The notes below the pieces were generated by a model, which ran no database searches, was not told the origin of the DNA, and saw nothing but the letters and a program-made list of their open reading frames with translations. Made by a program: the position numbers and the translations under genes. A DNA stretch of 64,000 bases from E44-bin32 sp034430595 (GTDB taxonomy: Bacteria > Chloroflexota > Anaerolineae > Anaerolineales > E44-bin32): NCBI GenBank assembly GCA_034430595.1, contig DAOUEL010000097.1, positions 1 to 64,000 on the forward strand, written 5' to 3'. Below, in pieces: positions 16,127 to 23,031 of this stretch; the first letter of the stretch is position 1, and each line of letters starts with the position of its first letter.

Positions 16127-16852
16127 TCAGCGCTTGGGGATGATGGTTACTTTGCGTCGATTGCCCTCGCCAACGCTCACGGTTTCGACCTGGGGCTCAT
16201 CACGCAGCTCGATGTGAATGATGCGGCGTTCGTAGGCCGGCATGGGTTCGAGCGTCATGGTGCGGGCGGTTTCGATCGCCTGGGTTGCCATGCGGCGTGC
16301 CAGGCGGCGCAGCTGGCGTTCACGTCGGGCGCGATATCCTTCAACGTCGATCAACACCGCAACGGGCCGCTTTAATTCTTTGCCAACGATCAGGCGGGTA
16401 ATGTACTGCAGCGCCGTAAGCGTCTCGCCCCGGCGGCCGATCAGAATGCTCAGGTCGTCCCCAAGAATATCGACATACAGAGGACGTATTTTCCCGGGCT
16501 CATCTGGTTCGCCCCAGTGGGCGTGGACTTTCGCTTCGATTCCCATCCGCTGCAGCAGCTCTTCGACCGTATCCTGCGAGATACGAAGCGCGTCATCCTC
16601 GCTGGCTCCGGGTGTCGTTTCAACCGATTCCCGAACGCCCTTTTCATCCGAGCGGTCTTTAACCTTTTCGGTTTCCGATTTAACAGTCAAGCGCACCCTG
16701 GCCTGGCGGTTTGTAAGGCCGAACAGACCTCGGCCGCCTTCGTCCAGCACCTCAACATCGAAAGCATCCACTGGAAGTCCCAATTCGGCCGCTCCGCGTT
16801 CGATCGCCTCATCGATGCTGGGGGCAATCATCTCAATACTGGTTCGCGTCAT
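16127..16852 (-). CDS. khpB: RNA-binding protein KhpB (Jag)
   Basis: The protein (241 residues from the preferred start) has the three-part Jag layout: an N-terminal Jag-N domain (ELGLPVDAFDVEVLDEGGRGLFG), a KH domain (ILIGRRGETLTALQYITRLIV), and a C-terminal R3H domain (ARRMATQAIETARTMTLEPMPAYERRIIH). It binds RNA with KhpA and affects division and envelope synthesis. The ATG at 16852 (AGGGGTGA upstream) lies four bases after the yidC stop; the longer frame would overlap yidC. The yidC-jag order is the classical one next to rpmH-rnpA. Confidence 0.94.
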   Translation of the reverse strand: MTRTSIEMIAPSIDEAIERGAAELGLPVDAFDVEVLDEGGRGLFGLTNRQARVRLTVKSETEKVKDRSDEKGVRESVETTPGASEDDALRISQDTVEELLQRMGIEAKVHAHWGEPDEPGKIRPLYVDILGDDLSILIGRRGETLTALQYITRLIVGKELKRPVAVLIDVEGYRARRERQLRRLARRMATQAIETARTMTLEPMPAYERRIIHIELRDEPQVETVSVGEGNRRKVTIIPKR

Positions 16853-16856
16853 ACCA

Positions 16857-17621
16857 TCACCCCTTACTGATCTGCGGCTTGGCTCCGGCATTTGATTCGC
16901 GCACCCTGCGCATTACCAGGCCTTGTACGATGCCAAGCAGGTTTGAAGCCACAAAGTACAGCGCCAGGCCGGAGGCGAGCGTATAAGCGAAGTAGCCAAG
17001 CAGGAGCGGCATGTAGATGCCCATCATCTGGGTCATCTGCGAGCCCTGCGAGTCAGGCGAGGCCGGCGTGGTGAGCTTTGTTTGAAGGTAGGTACTGATA
17101 ACAACCAGGATGGTCAGAACCGGGATCTCGAATGGCAGGAAGGAAAGGGAAAGTCGCTCGGGCTGGCCGAGGTTCATATACAGGAACTGGCTGTTGAGCG
17201 GGATCAGGCCGGTGGGAATGAAGTTGTAGATGTGCTTGGAGAGATCGAACAACTGCGCCGGCGTGGCGGCCATCGCCCGGATGATCGCCTGGTACAGGCC
17301 GATAATGATCGGGAATTGAATGATCAAGCCCAGGCAGCCGCTGAATGGGTTGTAGCCGAACTCACGAAAGAGCTTCATCTGCTCTTCGGAAAGTTTCTGC
17401 TTGTCGTTCTTGTACTTCTCCTGCATCTTCTTATATCGATCGGATCCCTGGATTTCGCTCATGACCATCGTGCTGCGCATCTGCTGATAGGTGAGGGGCA
17501 GGGTGATCAAGCGCACCAGCGCTGTGAAGAGCAGGATCGAAAGACCAAAGTTCTGTCCTAGAAATTGATAGATCAGGATCAGGGCATTGATCATCGGTTC
17601 GAGAATGAACGTATTCCACAT
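16857..17621 (-). CDS. yidC: Membrane protein insertase YidC/Oxa1
   Basis: At 254 residues this is the short, Gram-positive or Oxa1-like form without the large periplasmic domain. The conserved core is present: LFTALVRLITLPLTYQQM with the hydrophilic-groove arginine, a cytoplasmic hairpin (YKKMQEKYKNDKQKLSEEQMK), NPFSGCLGLIIQFPIIIGLYQAI, and C-terminal helices. It inserts membrane proteins, alone or with SecYEG. It is in the rpmH-rnpA-yidD-yidC-jag set, but separated from yidD by a PQQ-repeat lipoprotein gene. Confidence 0.95.
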   Translation of the reverse strand: MWNTFILEPMINALILIYQFLGQNFGLSILLFTALVRLITLPLTYQQMRSTMVMSEIQGSDRYKKMQEKYKNDKQKLSEEQMKLFREFGYNPFSGCLGLIIQFPIIIGLYQAIIRAMAATPAQLFDLSKHIYNFIPTGLIPLNSQFLYMNLGQPERLSLSFLPFEIPVLTILVVISTYLQTKLTTPASPDSQGSQMTQMMGIYMPLLLGYFAYTLASGLALYFVASNLLGIVQGLVMRRVRESNAGAKPQISKG

Positions 17622-17643
17622 AAGCTTCGGCCCTCAGTTTTCC

Positions 17644-18750
17644 CTATTGTGCCTGGAACAAGCAGCGCGAGCCGCCGGTATCAGGATCGACCATATACAG
17701 TTCACATTCGCTTTCCATCGCCGGGATCAGTAAGCCCTCTGATGTCACAATCGGATCAGCTAGCAGCCGGCCGGTTAGCGTGGCGCTGCTCGGCCAGGCC
17801 GGATCGCCATTGTCCATCACCAACGCAGTTACAGCACTTGTTTCGCTGGCGAAGTAAACCCGGTCGCCTAGGATCGCCGGTGTCGCAGAGGTCGGGCCGG
17901 GAAGATCACGCTTCCAGTTCATGCTGCCATCGGCAATCGCCACTGAATATGCGATCCCTGAGACATCAGCGAAGAAAGCATTCCCGCCCTCAGCGGCCGG
18001 GTTGCCCCAGATAGCATCGCTAGCCTCGAAGGTCCAGGCAATCGAGCCAGTTTCGGTATCGAGGGCATAAAGAACGCCCTCGAACGTGCCGCACAGAAGC
18101 AATCCATCGGTCAGAGTGGGGGTGTCGGATACCGCAGATCCGAGATCGACACTCCATTCAACCGCGCCGGTCTGCGGATTGAGGGCGTAGACGTGGTGGT
18201 CCAGCGCGGCGATATAGATGTGCGTACCGTTCATCAAGGGTGCCGACCAGAGTGAGTGACCTGCCTCAAAGGGTTGGGCCCAGACCGGCTGGCCAGTCTC
18301 TAGGTCTAGCGCGTACAGTTTGCGATCCGCCGAAGGCACATACACCGTGCCGTCGGCGATCAAAGGCCCCCCGATAATTCGATCCTGGGAGCCATCAAAG
18401 GTCCAGGTGATGGAAGCGCTCAGACCATCCGGGCTCAGCGAATAGACCTGCTTGTCATAACCACCGACGATGATGTGCCCCTCCTCGTCGATTGCCGGTG
18501 GTGCGTAAAAGCTGACCGCTCGATCGGCCTCGGCCGGGAAATGCCATTGCTCTTCACCGGTTCGCAGGCTTATCGCCCGCACGAAAGGGCCATACGCAAC
18601 ATAGGCATTTTCACTATCGGCCCTCACCCCGGGCCAGCTGGACGCGGCTAACGCGCTGGCAGAACTGCAGCTGGAGAGGACGAACCCGGCAATGACAAGC
18701 GTCAGCAAGGTAGCCCATTTATTCCTGGAAAGCACTTTGATGAACGTCAT
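17644..18750 (-). CDS. PQQ-repeat beta-propeller lipoprotein
   Basis: The 368-residue product starts with a lipoprotein signal (FVLSSC, lipidated C28) and is then made of PQQ-like propeller blades, each with the pattern VYALDxxTGxxxW (for example KLYALDLETGQPVWAQ, HVYALNPQTGAVEWSV, VLYALDTETGSIAWTF). About seven blades are visible. The ATG at 18750 with TTAGGAG is chosen; the longer frame would run into yidD and rnpA. The fold is that of BamB and PQQ enzymes, but no PQQ-binding residues were assigned. Its place between yidD and yidC is unusual and suggests an envelope assembly or quality-control role. Confidence 0.88.
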   Translation of the reverse strand: MTFIKVLSRNKWATLLTLVIAGFVLSSCSSASALAASSWPGVRADSENAYVAYGPFVRAISLRTGEEQWHFPAEADRAVSFYAPPAIDEEGHIIVGGYDKQVYSLSPDGLSASITWTFDGSQDRIIGGPLIADGTVYVPSADRKLYALDLETGQPVWAQPFEAGHSLWSAPLMNGTHIYIAALDHHVYALNPQTGAVEWSVDLGSAVSDTPTLTDGLLLCGTFEGVLYALDTETGSIAWTFEASDAIWGNPAAEGGNAFFADVSGIAYSVAIADGSMNWKRDLPGPTSATPAILGDRVYFASETSAVTALVMDNGDPAWPSSATLTGRLLADPIVTSEGLLIPAMESECELYMVDPDTGGSRCLFQAQ

Positions 18751-18757
18751 CGAACTC

Positions 18758-19054
18758 CTAAGGTACCGGGTCAAAACCGCCCGGGTTGAATGGTTGACAG
18801 CGCAGGATGCGCCAGACTGAAAGTGCGCCGCCCTTGAACAAGCCGTATTTGGCAATCGCCTGGTAGCTGTAATGCGAGCAGGTGGGTTGAAAGCGGCAGG
18901 TACCTGCGGGCAGGGCCGGCGATACAATCAGTTGATAAAGGCGAATGAGTGCCAGGACTGGCAGGCGTGGCAGCGTCGCAAGCTGGATCGGGATATCACG
19001 CAGCGCGGGTTCCTGGTCGTGGAGATGGGCTGTAATTTCCTGGTCAACCATCAA
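18758..19054 (-). CDS. yidD: Membrane protein insertion efficiency factor YidD
   Basis: The 98-residue product carries the whole YidD core: LIRLYQLIVSPALPAGTCRF, PTCSHYSYQAIAKYG and GGALSVWRILRCQPFNPGG, with the three conserved cysteines. YidD is a small membrane-associated helper of YidC. The N-terminus is about 30 residues longer than usual and overlaps the end of rnpA by 11 bases, so a later start is possible. Confidence 0.93.
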   Translation of the reverse strand: MMVDQEITAHLHDQEPALRDIPIQLATLPRLPVLALIRLYQLIVSPALPAGTCRFQPTCSHYSYQAIAKYGLFKGGALSVWRILRCQPFNPGGFDPVP

Positions 19055-19382
19055 TTAATCCAGATTTCCGTAGCAACTGGCCGATCCCGGATTGGATGTC
19101 GAGCCAGCCTGCGGCCAGAAGAGGCGCACGCGCGATCAGAACTACATCCCAGCCAGCGCGAATGTCAGCCTGGTAGTGACGGATGGCCTCCCGCAGCAAA
19201 CGCTTCGCCCGGTTGCGCTGAACTGCGTTTCCGACGGAGCGTCCGGCCGTAAAGCCGAAACGGGTTTCCGGGACATCACCAGGACTGACGATGAGAATGG
19301 CAAGCGGGTGGGCATGAGATGTTCCCGTGCGCCGCACCCGCTGAAAGTCACTCGAATTGGTGAGCCGATACCTGCGGTTCAT
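19044..19382 (-). CDS. rnpA: Ribonuclease P protein component
   Basis: RnpA binds the RNase P RNA and helps mature tRNA 5' ends. The sequence has the RNR signature RSVGNAVQRNRAKRLLREAIR, plus FGFTAGR and WDVVLIAR. The ATG at 19382 gives the family-typical start MNRRYRLTNSSDFQRV; the frame extends 15 codons further upstream, without changing the call. It follows rpmH by 46 bases. Confidence 0.93.
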   Translation of the reverse strand: MNRRYRLTNSSDFQRVRRTGTSHAHPLAILIVSPGDVPETRFGFTAGRSVGNAVQRNRAKRLLREAIRHYQADIRAGWDVVLIARAPLLAAGWLDIQSGIGQLLRKSGLIDG

Positions 19383-19428
19383 CCACCTGGCCGGCTGAAT
19401 TCGACCTGCGACCGGAATCGGCCGCAAG

Positions 19429-19605
19429 CTACGCCTTCCAGTTCAGCTTCTTGACGTGCTCGTTCATTCGGACGGTCAGCTGATGCCGGCCGCGCTTGCG
19501 CCGAGCTTTCAGCACTTTTCGACCGCCGCGGGTGCTCATCTTGGACCGGAAACCATGCACCCGGATCCGGCGGCGCTTTTTCGGTTGATACGTTCGCTTT
19601 GGCAT
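19429..19605 (-). CDS. rpmH: 50S ribosomal protein L34
   Basis: Read directly from the minus strand: a 58-residue, highly basic protein starting MPKRTYQPKKRRRIRVHGFR and ending MNEHVKKLNWKA, which is L34 with the usual SKMSTRGGRKVL core and a slightly extended C-terminus. AAAGGG precedes the ATG. It is the first gene of the rpmH-rnpA-yidD-PQQ-yidC-jag unit and has a near-consensus promoter upstream. In many bacteria dnaA lies on the other side of rpmH; here it is murA. Confidence 0.97.
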   Translation of the reverse strand: MPKRTYQPKKRRRIRVHGFRSKMSTRGGRKVLKARRKRGRHQLTVRMNEHVKKLNWKA

Positions 19606-19655
19606 GATAACCCTTTGTCAATGGCGAAGAATAGTTGCTCTTGAACAGCCGCCGG

Positions 19656-19684
19656 ATTATACCGCAGCGCTCAAGGGCGGTCAA
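19656..19684 (-). promoter_or_regulatory. Strong sigma-70 promoter of the rpmH operon
   Basis: On the minus strand TTGACC (19684-19679) and a perfect TATAAT (19661-19656) are separated by 17 bases, about 50 bases upstream of the rpmH start. This is the best promoter match in the window, fitting a highly expressed ribosomal gene. Confidence 0.8.
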
Positions 19685-19725
19685 CGGCAAGCTGCCCGAA
19701 ACACGTCAGATCTTCAAGTTACCGC

Positions 19726-21012
19726 TTAATCTGGCAGTCGTTCGATCTGGGCGCCCAGCATGTGCAGTTTTTCATCAATTCGTTCATAACCGCGTTCGAT
19801 TTGACCGATGTTTCCAATTAAGGATGTCCCATGAGCCGCCAATGCGGACAGGGTTAAGGCCAGACCAGCTCGAATGTCCGGGCTCTCCAACTGTTCGCCG
19901 ATCAACCGGCTGGGACCTTGCACAATAGAGCGGTGCGGATCGCATAGGATGATACGCGCGCCCATCGAGACTAGCTTATCGATGAAGAACATGCGCGTCT
20001 CGTACATCCAGTCATGGAAGAGGACGGTCCCATCCGATTGGGTTGCGATCACAATCGCAATGCTCATCAAGTCGGTGGGGAAAGCTGGCCAGGGCATCAC
20101 GCTGATCTGCGGGATCTTGCCCCCGATGTCGGGCTGGATGACCAGCTTTTGGTCCGCGGGTACGACGATATCCTGGCCGTCAACCTCCCATCGGACTCCC
20201 AGGCGCTGAAAAACGAGGCGCGGCATATCGAGGTATTCCGGTCCGGCGTTTCGAATGCGGATGCTGCCGCGGGTCACGGCGGCCGCGCCGATAAAGCTGA
20301 CGACCTCCAGGTAATCCGGGCCGATTGTGTGCTCGCCACCGTGAAGTTCATCGACGCCTGTTATCTTCAGGGTATTCGAGCCGATGTTCTCGATCTGGGC
20401 GCCGAGATTGTTCAGGAAACGACACAGCTCTTGAACGTGTGGTTCCGAAGCCGCGTTGCGCAGCACGGTCGTCCCGGCAGCAGTGGCCGCGGCCATAATC
20501 GCGTTCTCGGTCGCGGTCACGCTGGCTTCATCCAAGAGGACATCAGCCCCCTGCAGCCGACTTTCCACCCGCATGCTGAATTCGCGCTCGGTATAGGTCA
20601 CTTTGGCCGCGAGCTTTTCCAGCGCCAGCAGGTGGGTATCGACCCGCCGCCGACCGATGACATCGCCACCCGGGGGCGGTAAAGTTATGCTTCTCTCCCG
20701 CCCCAGCATCGGTCCGGCGAGAAGGATTGACGCTCGGATGCTGCGGCACAGCTCTGGATCCAGGTCCGCCTGGTGGATCTGCCCGGCTTGAACCCGCCAG
20801 GTGTGCGGTTCCAGGGTTTCGATTGTAACGCCCAGGCTTTCCAGCAGACGGCGCATAACCTGAACATCACCGATATCCGGCACGTTCTTGAAGACAACTG
20901 GCTCCTTCGTGAGAATGCAGGCCGTCAAGAGCGGCAGTGCTGCGTTCTTGTTTCCGGAGGGCGTGATCTCACCTTTCAGTGCGATGCCACCCTCTATTCG
21001 AAAAGCAGGCAT
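19726..21012 (-). CDS. murA: UDP-N-acetylglucosamine 1-carboxyvinyltransferase with Asp in place of active-site Cys
   Basis: MurA transfers enolpyruvate from PEP to UDP-GlcNAc, the first committed step of peptidoglycan synthesis. The 428-residue protein keeps PSGNKNAALPLL with the catalytic lysine (K22), the RASILLAGPMLGR segment, and the WPAFPTDLM aspartate. The loop normally written GGCAIG reads GGDVIG, placing D117 where the fosfomycin-alkylated cysteine (C115 in E. coli) lies. That change is known from naturally fosfomycin-insensitive enzymes and keeps activity. The gene is three bases downstream of the SAM hydroxide adenosyltransferase gene. Confidence 0.93.
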   Translation of the reverse strand: MPAFRIEGGIALKGEITPSGNKNAALPLLTACILTKEPVVFKNVPDIGDVQVMRRLLESLGVTIETLEPHTWRVQAGQIHQADLDPELCRSIRASILLAGPMLGRERSITLPPPGGDVIGRRRVDTHLLALEKLAAKVTYTEREFSMRVESRLQGADVLLDEASVTATENAIMAAATAAGTTVLRNAASEPHVQELCRFLNNLGAQIENIGSNTLKITGVDELHGGEHTIGPDYLEVVSFIGAAAVTRGSIRIRNAGPEYLDMPRLVFQRLGVRWEVDGQDIVVPADQKLVIQPDIGGKIPQISVMPWPAFPTDLMSIAIVIATQSDGTVLFHDWMYETRMFFIDKLVSMGARIILCDPHRSIVQGPSRLIGEQLESPDIRAGLALTLSALAAHGTSLIGNIGQIERGYERIDEKLHMLGAQIERLPD

Positions 21013-21015
21013 AGA

Positions 21016-21858
21016 TCACCCTTCTCCATCGTTCAGCAGCACCGTGTCGCCGATCGTCAGACCGAGCATTTGCGATGCGTCACCTTGGTTAACCGCAATT
21101 TCGAGCAGGCCAACGCTCCCAGTATACGCTAGCGCCTGACCAACTGGAACATCGGAAAACGTGCGCGCCAGGGACAAGCGGGTTCCATCAGCTAGAATCA
21201 CGCGGCTCGAGCCGAAACCCAGCTCGTGCGTGACTCCTCCACCGGTCCAGTCTTTGAGCTTTATCCGGCCGGAAGCCTCGGACAATCGCCCGATCGAGGT
21301 CACCAGGTTTCCGAAATGATCACGGTGGATGATTTCTCCCGAAATCGACCCATCGGGGTGGACTGACAATTCTGGTGCAGCGAGTTTCTTGATGCCGGAC
21401 AGCGAGGGGCCCAGGTCCTGCAGTTCACGGCCGCATGCTAGATGGGCTGCCGCAGGAGCGAAGATGTCACGCCCATGAAAAGTCCCACTGGCCGCTAGCA
21501 GTCGGAACTCGGGCGCCTCGAGCCGGGCAACACCCTGGATCTGGTGCTCAAAGAGCAGGTAGCTGAACAAACCGTTATCGGGACCGACCGCCTTAACATC
21601 CCCCAGGTCCAAGGCGATCGGCTGGCGCTCCGTTCCGACTCCCGGATCGACAACCCCCAGGATGATGCATCCCGGCGGTAAGTATGCTGCGACCCGCCAC
21701 AGTTCGAATGCGCCAGCACGGATATCCCCGCGCGGGATGGCATGCGTGAGATCGATGATTTGGGCGTCGGGTTGGATCTTGAGGATGACAGCCTTCATAA
21801 CGCCGGCGTACGTGTCGTTTGTACCGAAATCTGTCAGGATGGCAATTGTCGGAATCAA
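21016..21858 (-). CDS. SAM hydroxide adenosyltransferase (DUF62 family)
   Basis: The 280-residue protein belongs to the fluorinase-like family that splits S-adenosylmethionine to adenosine and methionine using water/hydroxide. The start block ILTDFGTNDTYAGVMKAV, the VDPGVGTERQPI segment with the aspartate and arginine of the catalytic triad, and the FHGRDIFAPAAAHLA histidine block are all present. Translation starts with TTG at 21858, preceded by CGGAG. It is the first gene leftward of the divergent switch region and is followed by murA, three bases later. Confidence 0.9.
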   Translation of the reverse strand: MIPTIAILTDFGTNDTYAGVMKAVILKIQPDAQIIDLTHAIPRGDIRAGAFELWRVAAYLPPGCIILGVVDPGVGTERQPIALDLGDVKAVGPDNGLFSYLLFEHQIQGVARLEAPEFRLLAASGTFHGRDIFAPAAAHLACGRELQDLGPSLSGIKKLAAPELSVHPDGSISGEIIHRDHFGNLVTSIGRLSEASGRIKLKDWTGGGVTHELGFGSSRVILADGTRLSLARTFSDVPVGQALAYTGSVGLLEIAVNQGDASQMLGLTIGDTVLLNDGEG

Positions 21859-21874
21859 TGCAGGCTCCGGGTCG

Positions 21875-21904
21875 ATTTTAACGGACTCCAGGTGAGCCGG
21901 TCAA
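21875..21904 (-). promoter_or_regulatory. Leftward promoter of the SAM hydrolase-murA unit
   Basis: On the minus strand TTGACC (21904-21899) and TAAAAT (21880-21875) are 18 bases apart, and the -10 lies 16 bases from the TTG start. Confidence 0.65.
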
Positions 21905-21935
21905 TTAGATCTCACTTTTAAACACCCGGTGGTCG

Positions 21936-21965
21936 TTGGGAGAAGCAAGCCTGCTATGGTAAAAT
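21936..21965 (+). promoter_or_regulatory. Rightward extended -10 promoter of the membrane protein-gyrB unit
   Basis: TTGGGA (21936-21941) and TAAAAT (21960-21965), spaced by 18, have a TG one base before the -10 (21957-21958). The GTG start lies only eight bases beyond the -10, and no ribosome binding site is visible, so the message may be leaderless. Confidence 0.55.
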
Positions 21966-21973
21966 AAGTATTC

Positions 21974-23005
21974 GTGTATACATCAGAAAAGAACGTAGGA
22001 ATTCGCCCGATCAGCGTCCTTGCGGCGTTGGTGGCGGGCTTTGACCGGGTTGCTGCGCAGCCCCTTTTATTGCTTCCAACCGTGCTGCTGGATCTGTTCC
22101 TATGGCTTGGGCCGCATCTGGTGATCCCTTCCATTGTCCAGCTCGCAGCCAGCAGTCTGACACCACCTGCTGGAGTTGATCCATCGGTGGCCGAGCAGCT
22201 GCTTGCATACCGGGAAGCAATTATCGATGTGGCGACTCGCTACAACCTGTTCAGCGCACTCAGCACGCTGCCAGCCGGGATGCCATTTAACATGATCTTT
22301 GGCCTGCTGGGCAGCCTGATAGTCGGCTTACCCAGTTTGCTTGCGATGCGTTTAGCAACGGCTGCCCCCTTTGGGGTGCCGGTGGAAGTAAAGCTCGCGT
22401 CACTTCAAAGCGGCATCTGGCTCTGGCTAGGGTTTTCAGTTGTTGGCATTGCGTTCGCAACGGGATACCTACGCCTGATTGCCCGAGGCCACTCGAACGG
22501 GGCGCCGGTGGCGTCTTTTCGTGAAGCGTTTCCCCGCCTGCTGGCGCTCGCGGCAGGTGGGTACCTGCTCACTTTCACCATCCTGTTAGGAGCGGCACTG
22601 ATCGGGTCTTTCGATGCAGTGCTCTACATCGGCATGCCGCTGTTGTTCGTGGGAGCTGTTTACTTGAGCTTCACGACCCAGGGTGTGGTTCGCTACGGGA
22701 TGCAAATCGGAAAAGCGATGCGGGAGAGTTTGAGAGTAGTACGCTGGAATTTTTTTGGCTCGATGAGTTTGCTGCTGCTGTCCTTCTTTCTAATCTGGAC
22801 TGCCGCGACTCAGGTGTGGAGTCTGCCGGGTGAGAATTCGTGGTACCTGCTTCTTGCGATCGGCGGGCATGCCTTTGTGAGCACGACATTGATCTCGGCC
22901 AGCTATGCTTACTATCAAGGTCGCCGAGAATGGATGCAAGACCTGGCGGAGAGAATTCTCCAGCAGCAGATGCAGGATAAGAACCCACCTTCTGAATCGA
23001 TATAA
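21974..23005 (+). CDS. Polytopic membrane protein upstream of gyrB
   Basis: The 343-residue product has about six hydrophobic segments, for example around 35-55, 105-125, 150-172, 189-215, 220-240 and 264-290. The family was not recognised. The N-terminus reads ISVLAALVAGFDRVAAQPLLLL, similar in style to glycerophosphodiester-type or DUF membrane proteins with duplicated bundles, but no motif decides it. It starts with GTG at 21974 and ends 26 bases before gyrB, with which it is likely co-transcribed. It is the first rightward gene after the strand switch. Confidence 0.75.
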   Translation: MYTSEKNVGIRPISVLAALVAGFDRVAAQPLLLLPTVLLDLFLWLGPHLVIPSIVQLAASSLTPPAGVDPSVAEQLLAYREAIIDVATRYNLFSALSTLPAGMPFNMIFGLLGSLIVGLPSLLAMRLATAAPFGVPVEVKLASLQSGIWLWLGFSVVGIAFATGYLRLIARGHSNGAPVASFREAFPRLLALAAGGYLLTFTILLGAALIGSFDAVLYIGMPLLFVGAVYLSFTTQGVVRYGMQIGKAMRESLRVVRWNFFGSMSLLLLSFFLIWTAATQVWSLPGENSWYLLLAIGGHAFVSTTLISASYAYYQGRREWMQDLAERILQQQMQDKNPPSESI

Positions 23006-23031
23006 TCAAAGACGATAAAGGAGAACGCAAC

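Noticed and set aside
21859..21973. A replication origin with DnaA boxes in the divergent gap
   Set aside because: No TTATNCACA-like sequence was found in these 115 bases, and dnaA/dnaN are absent, so an oriC feature is not called.
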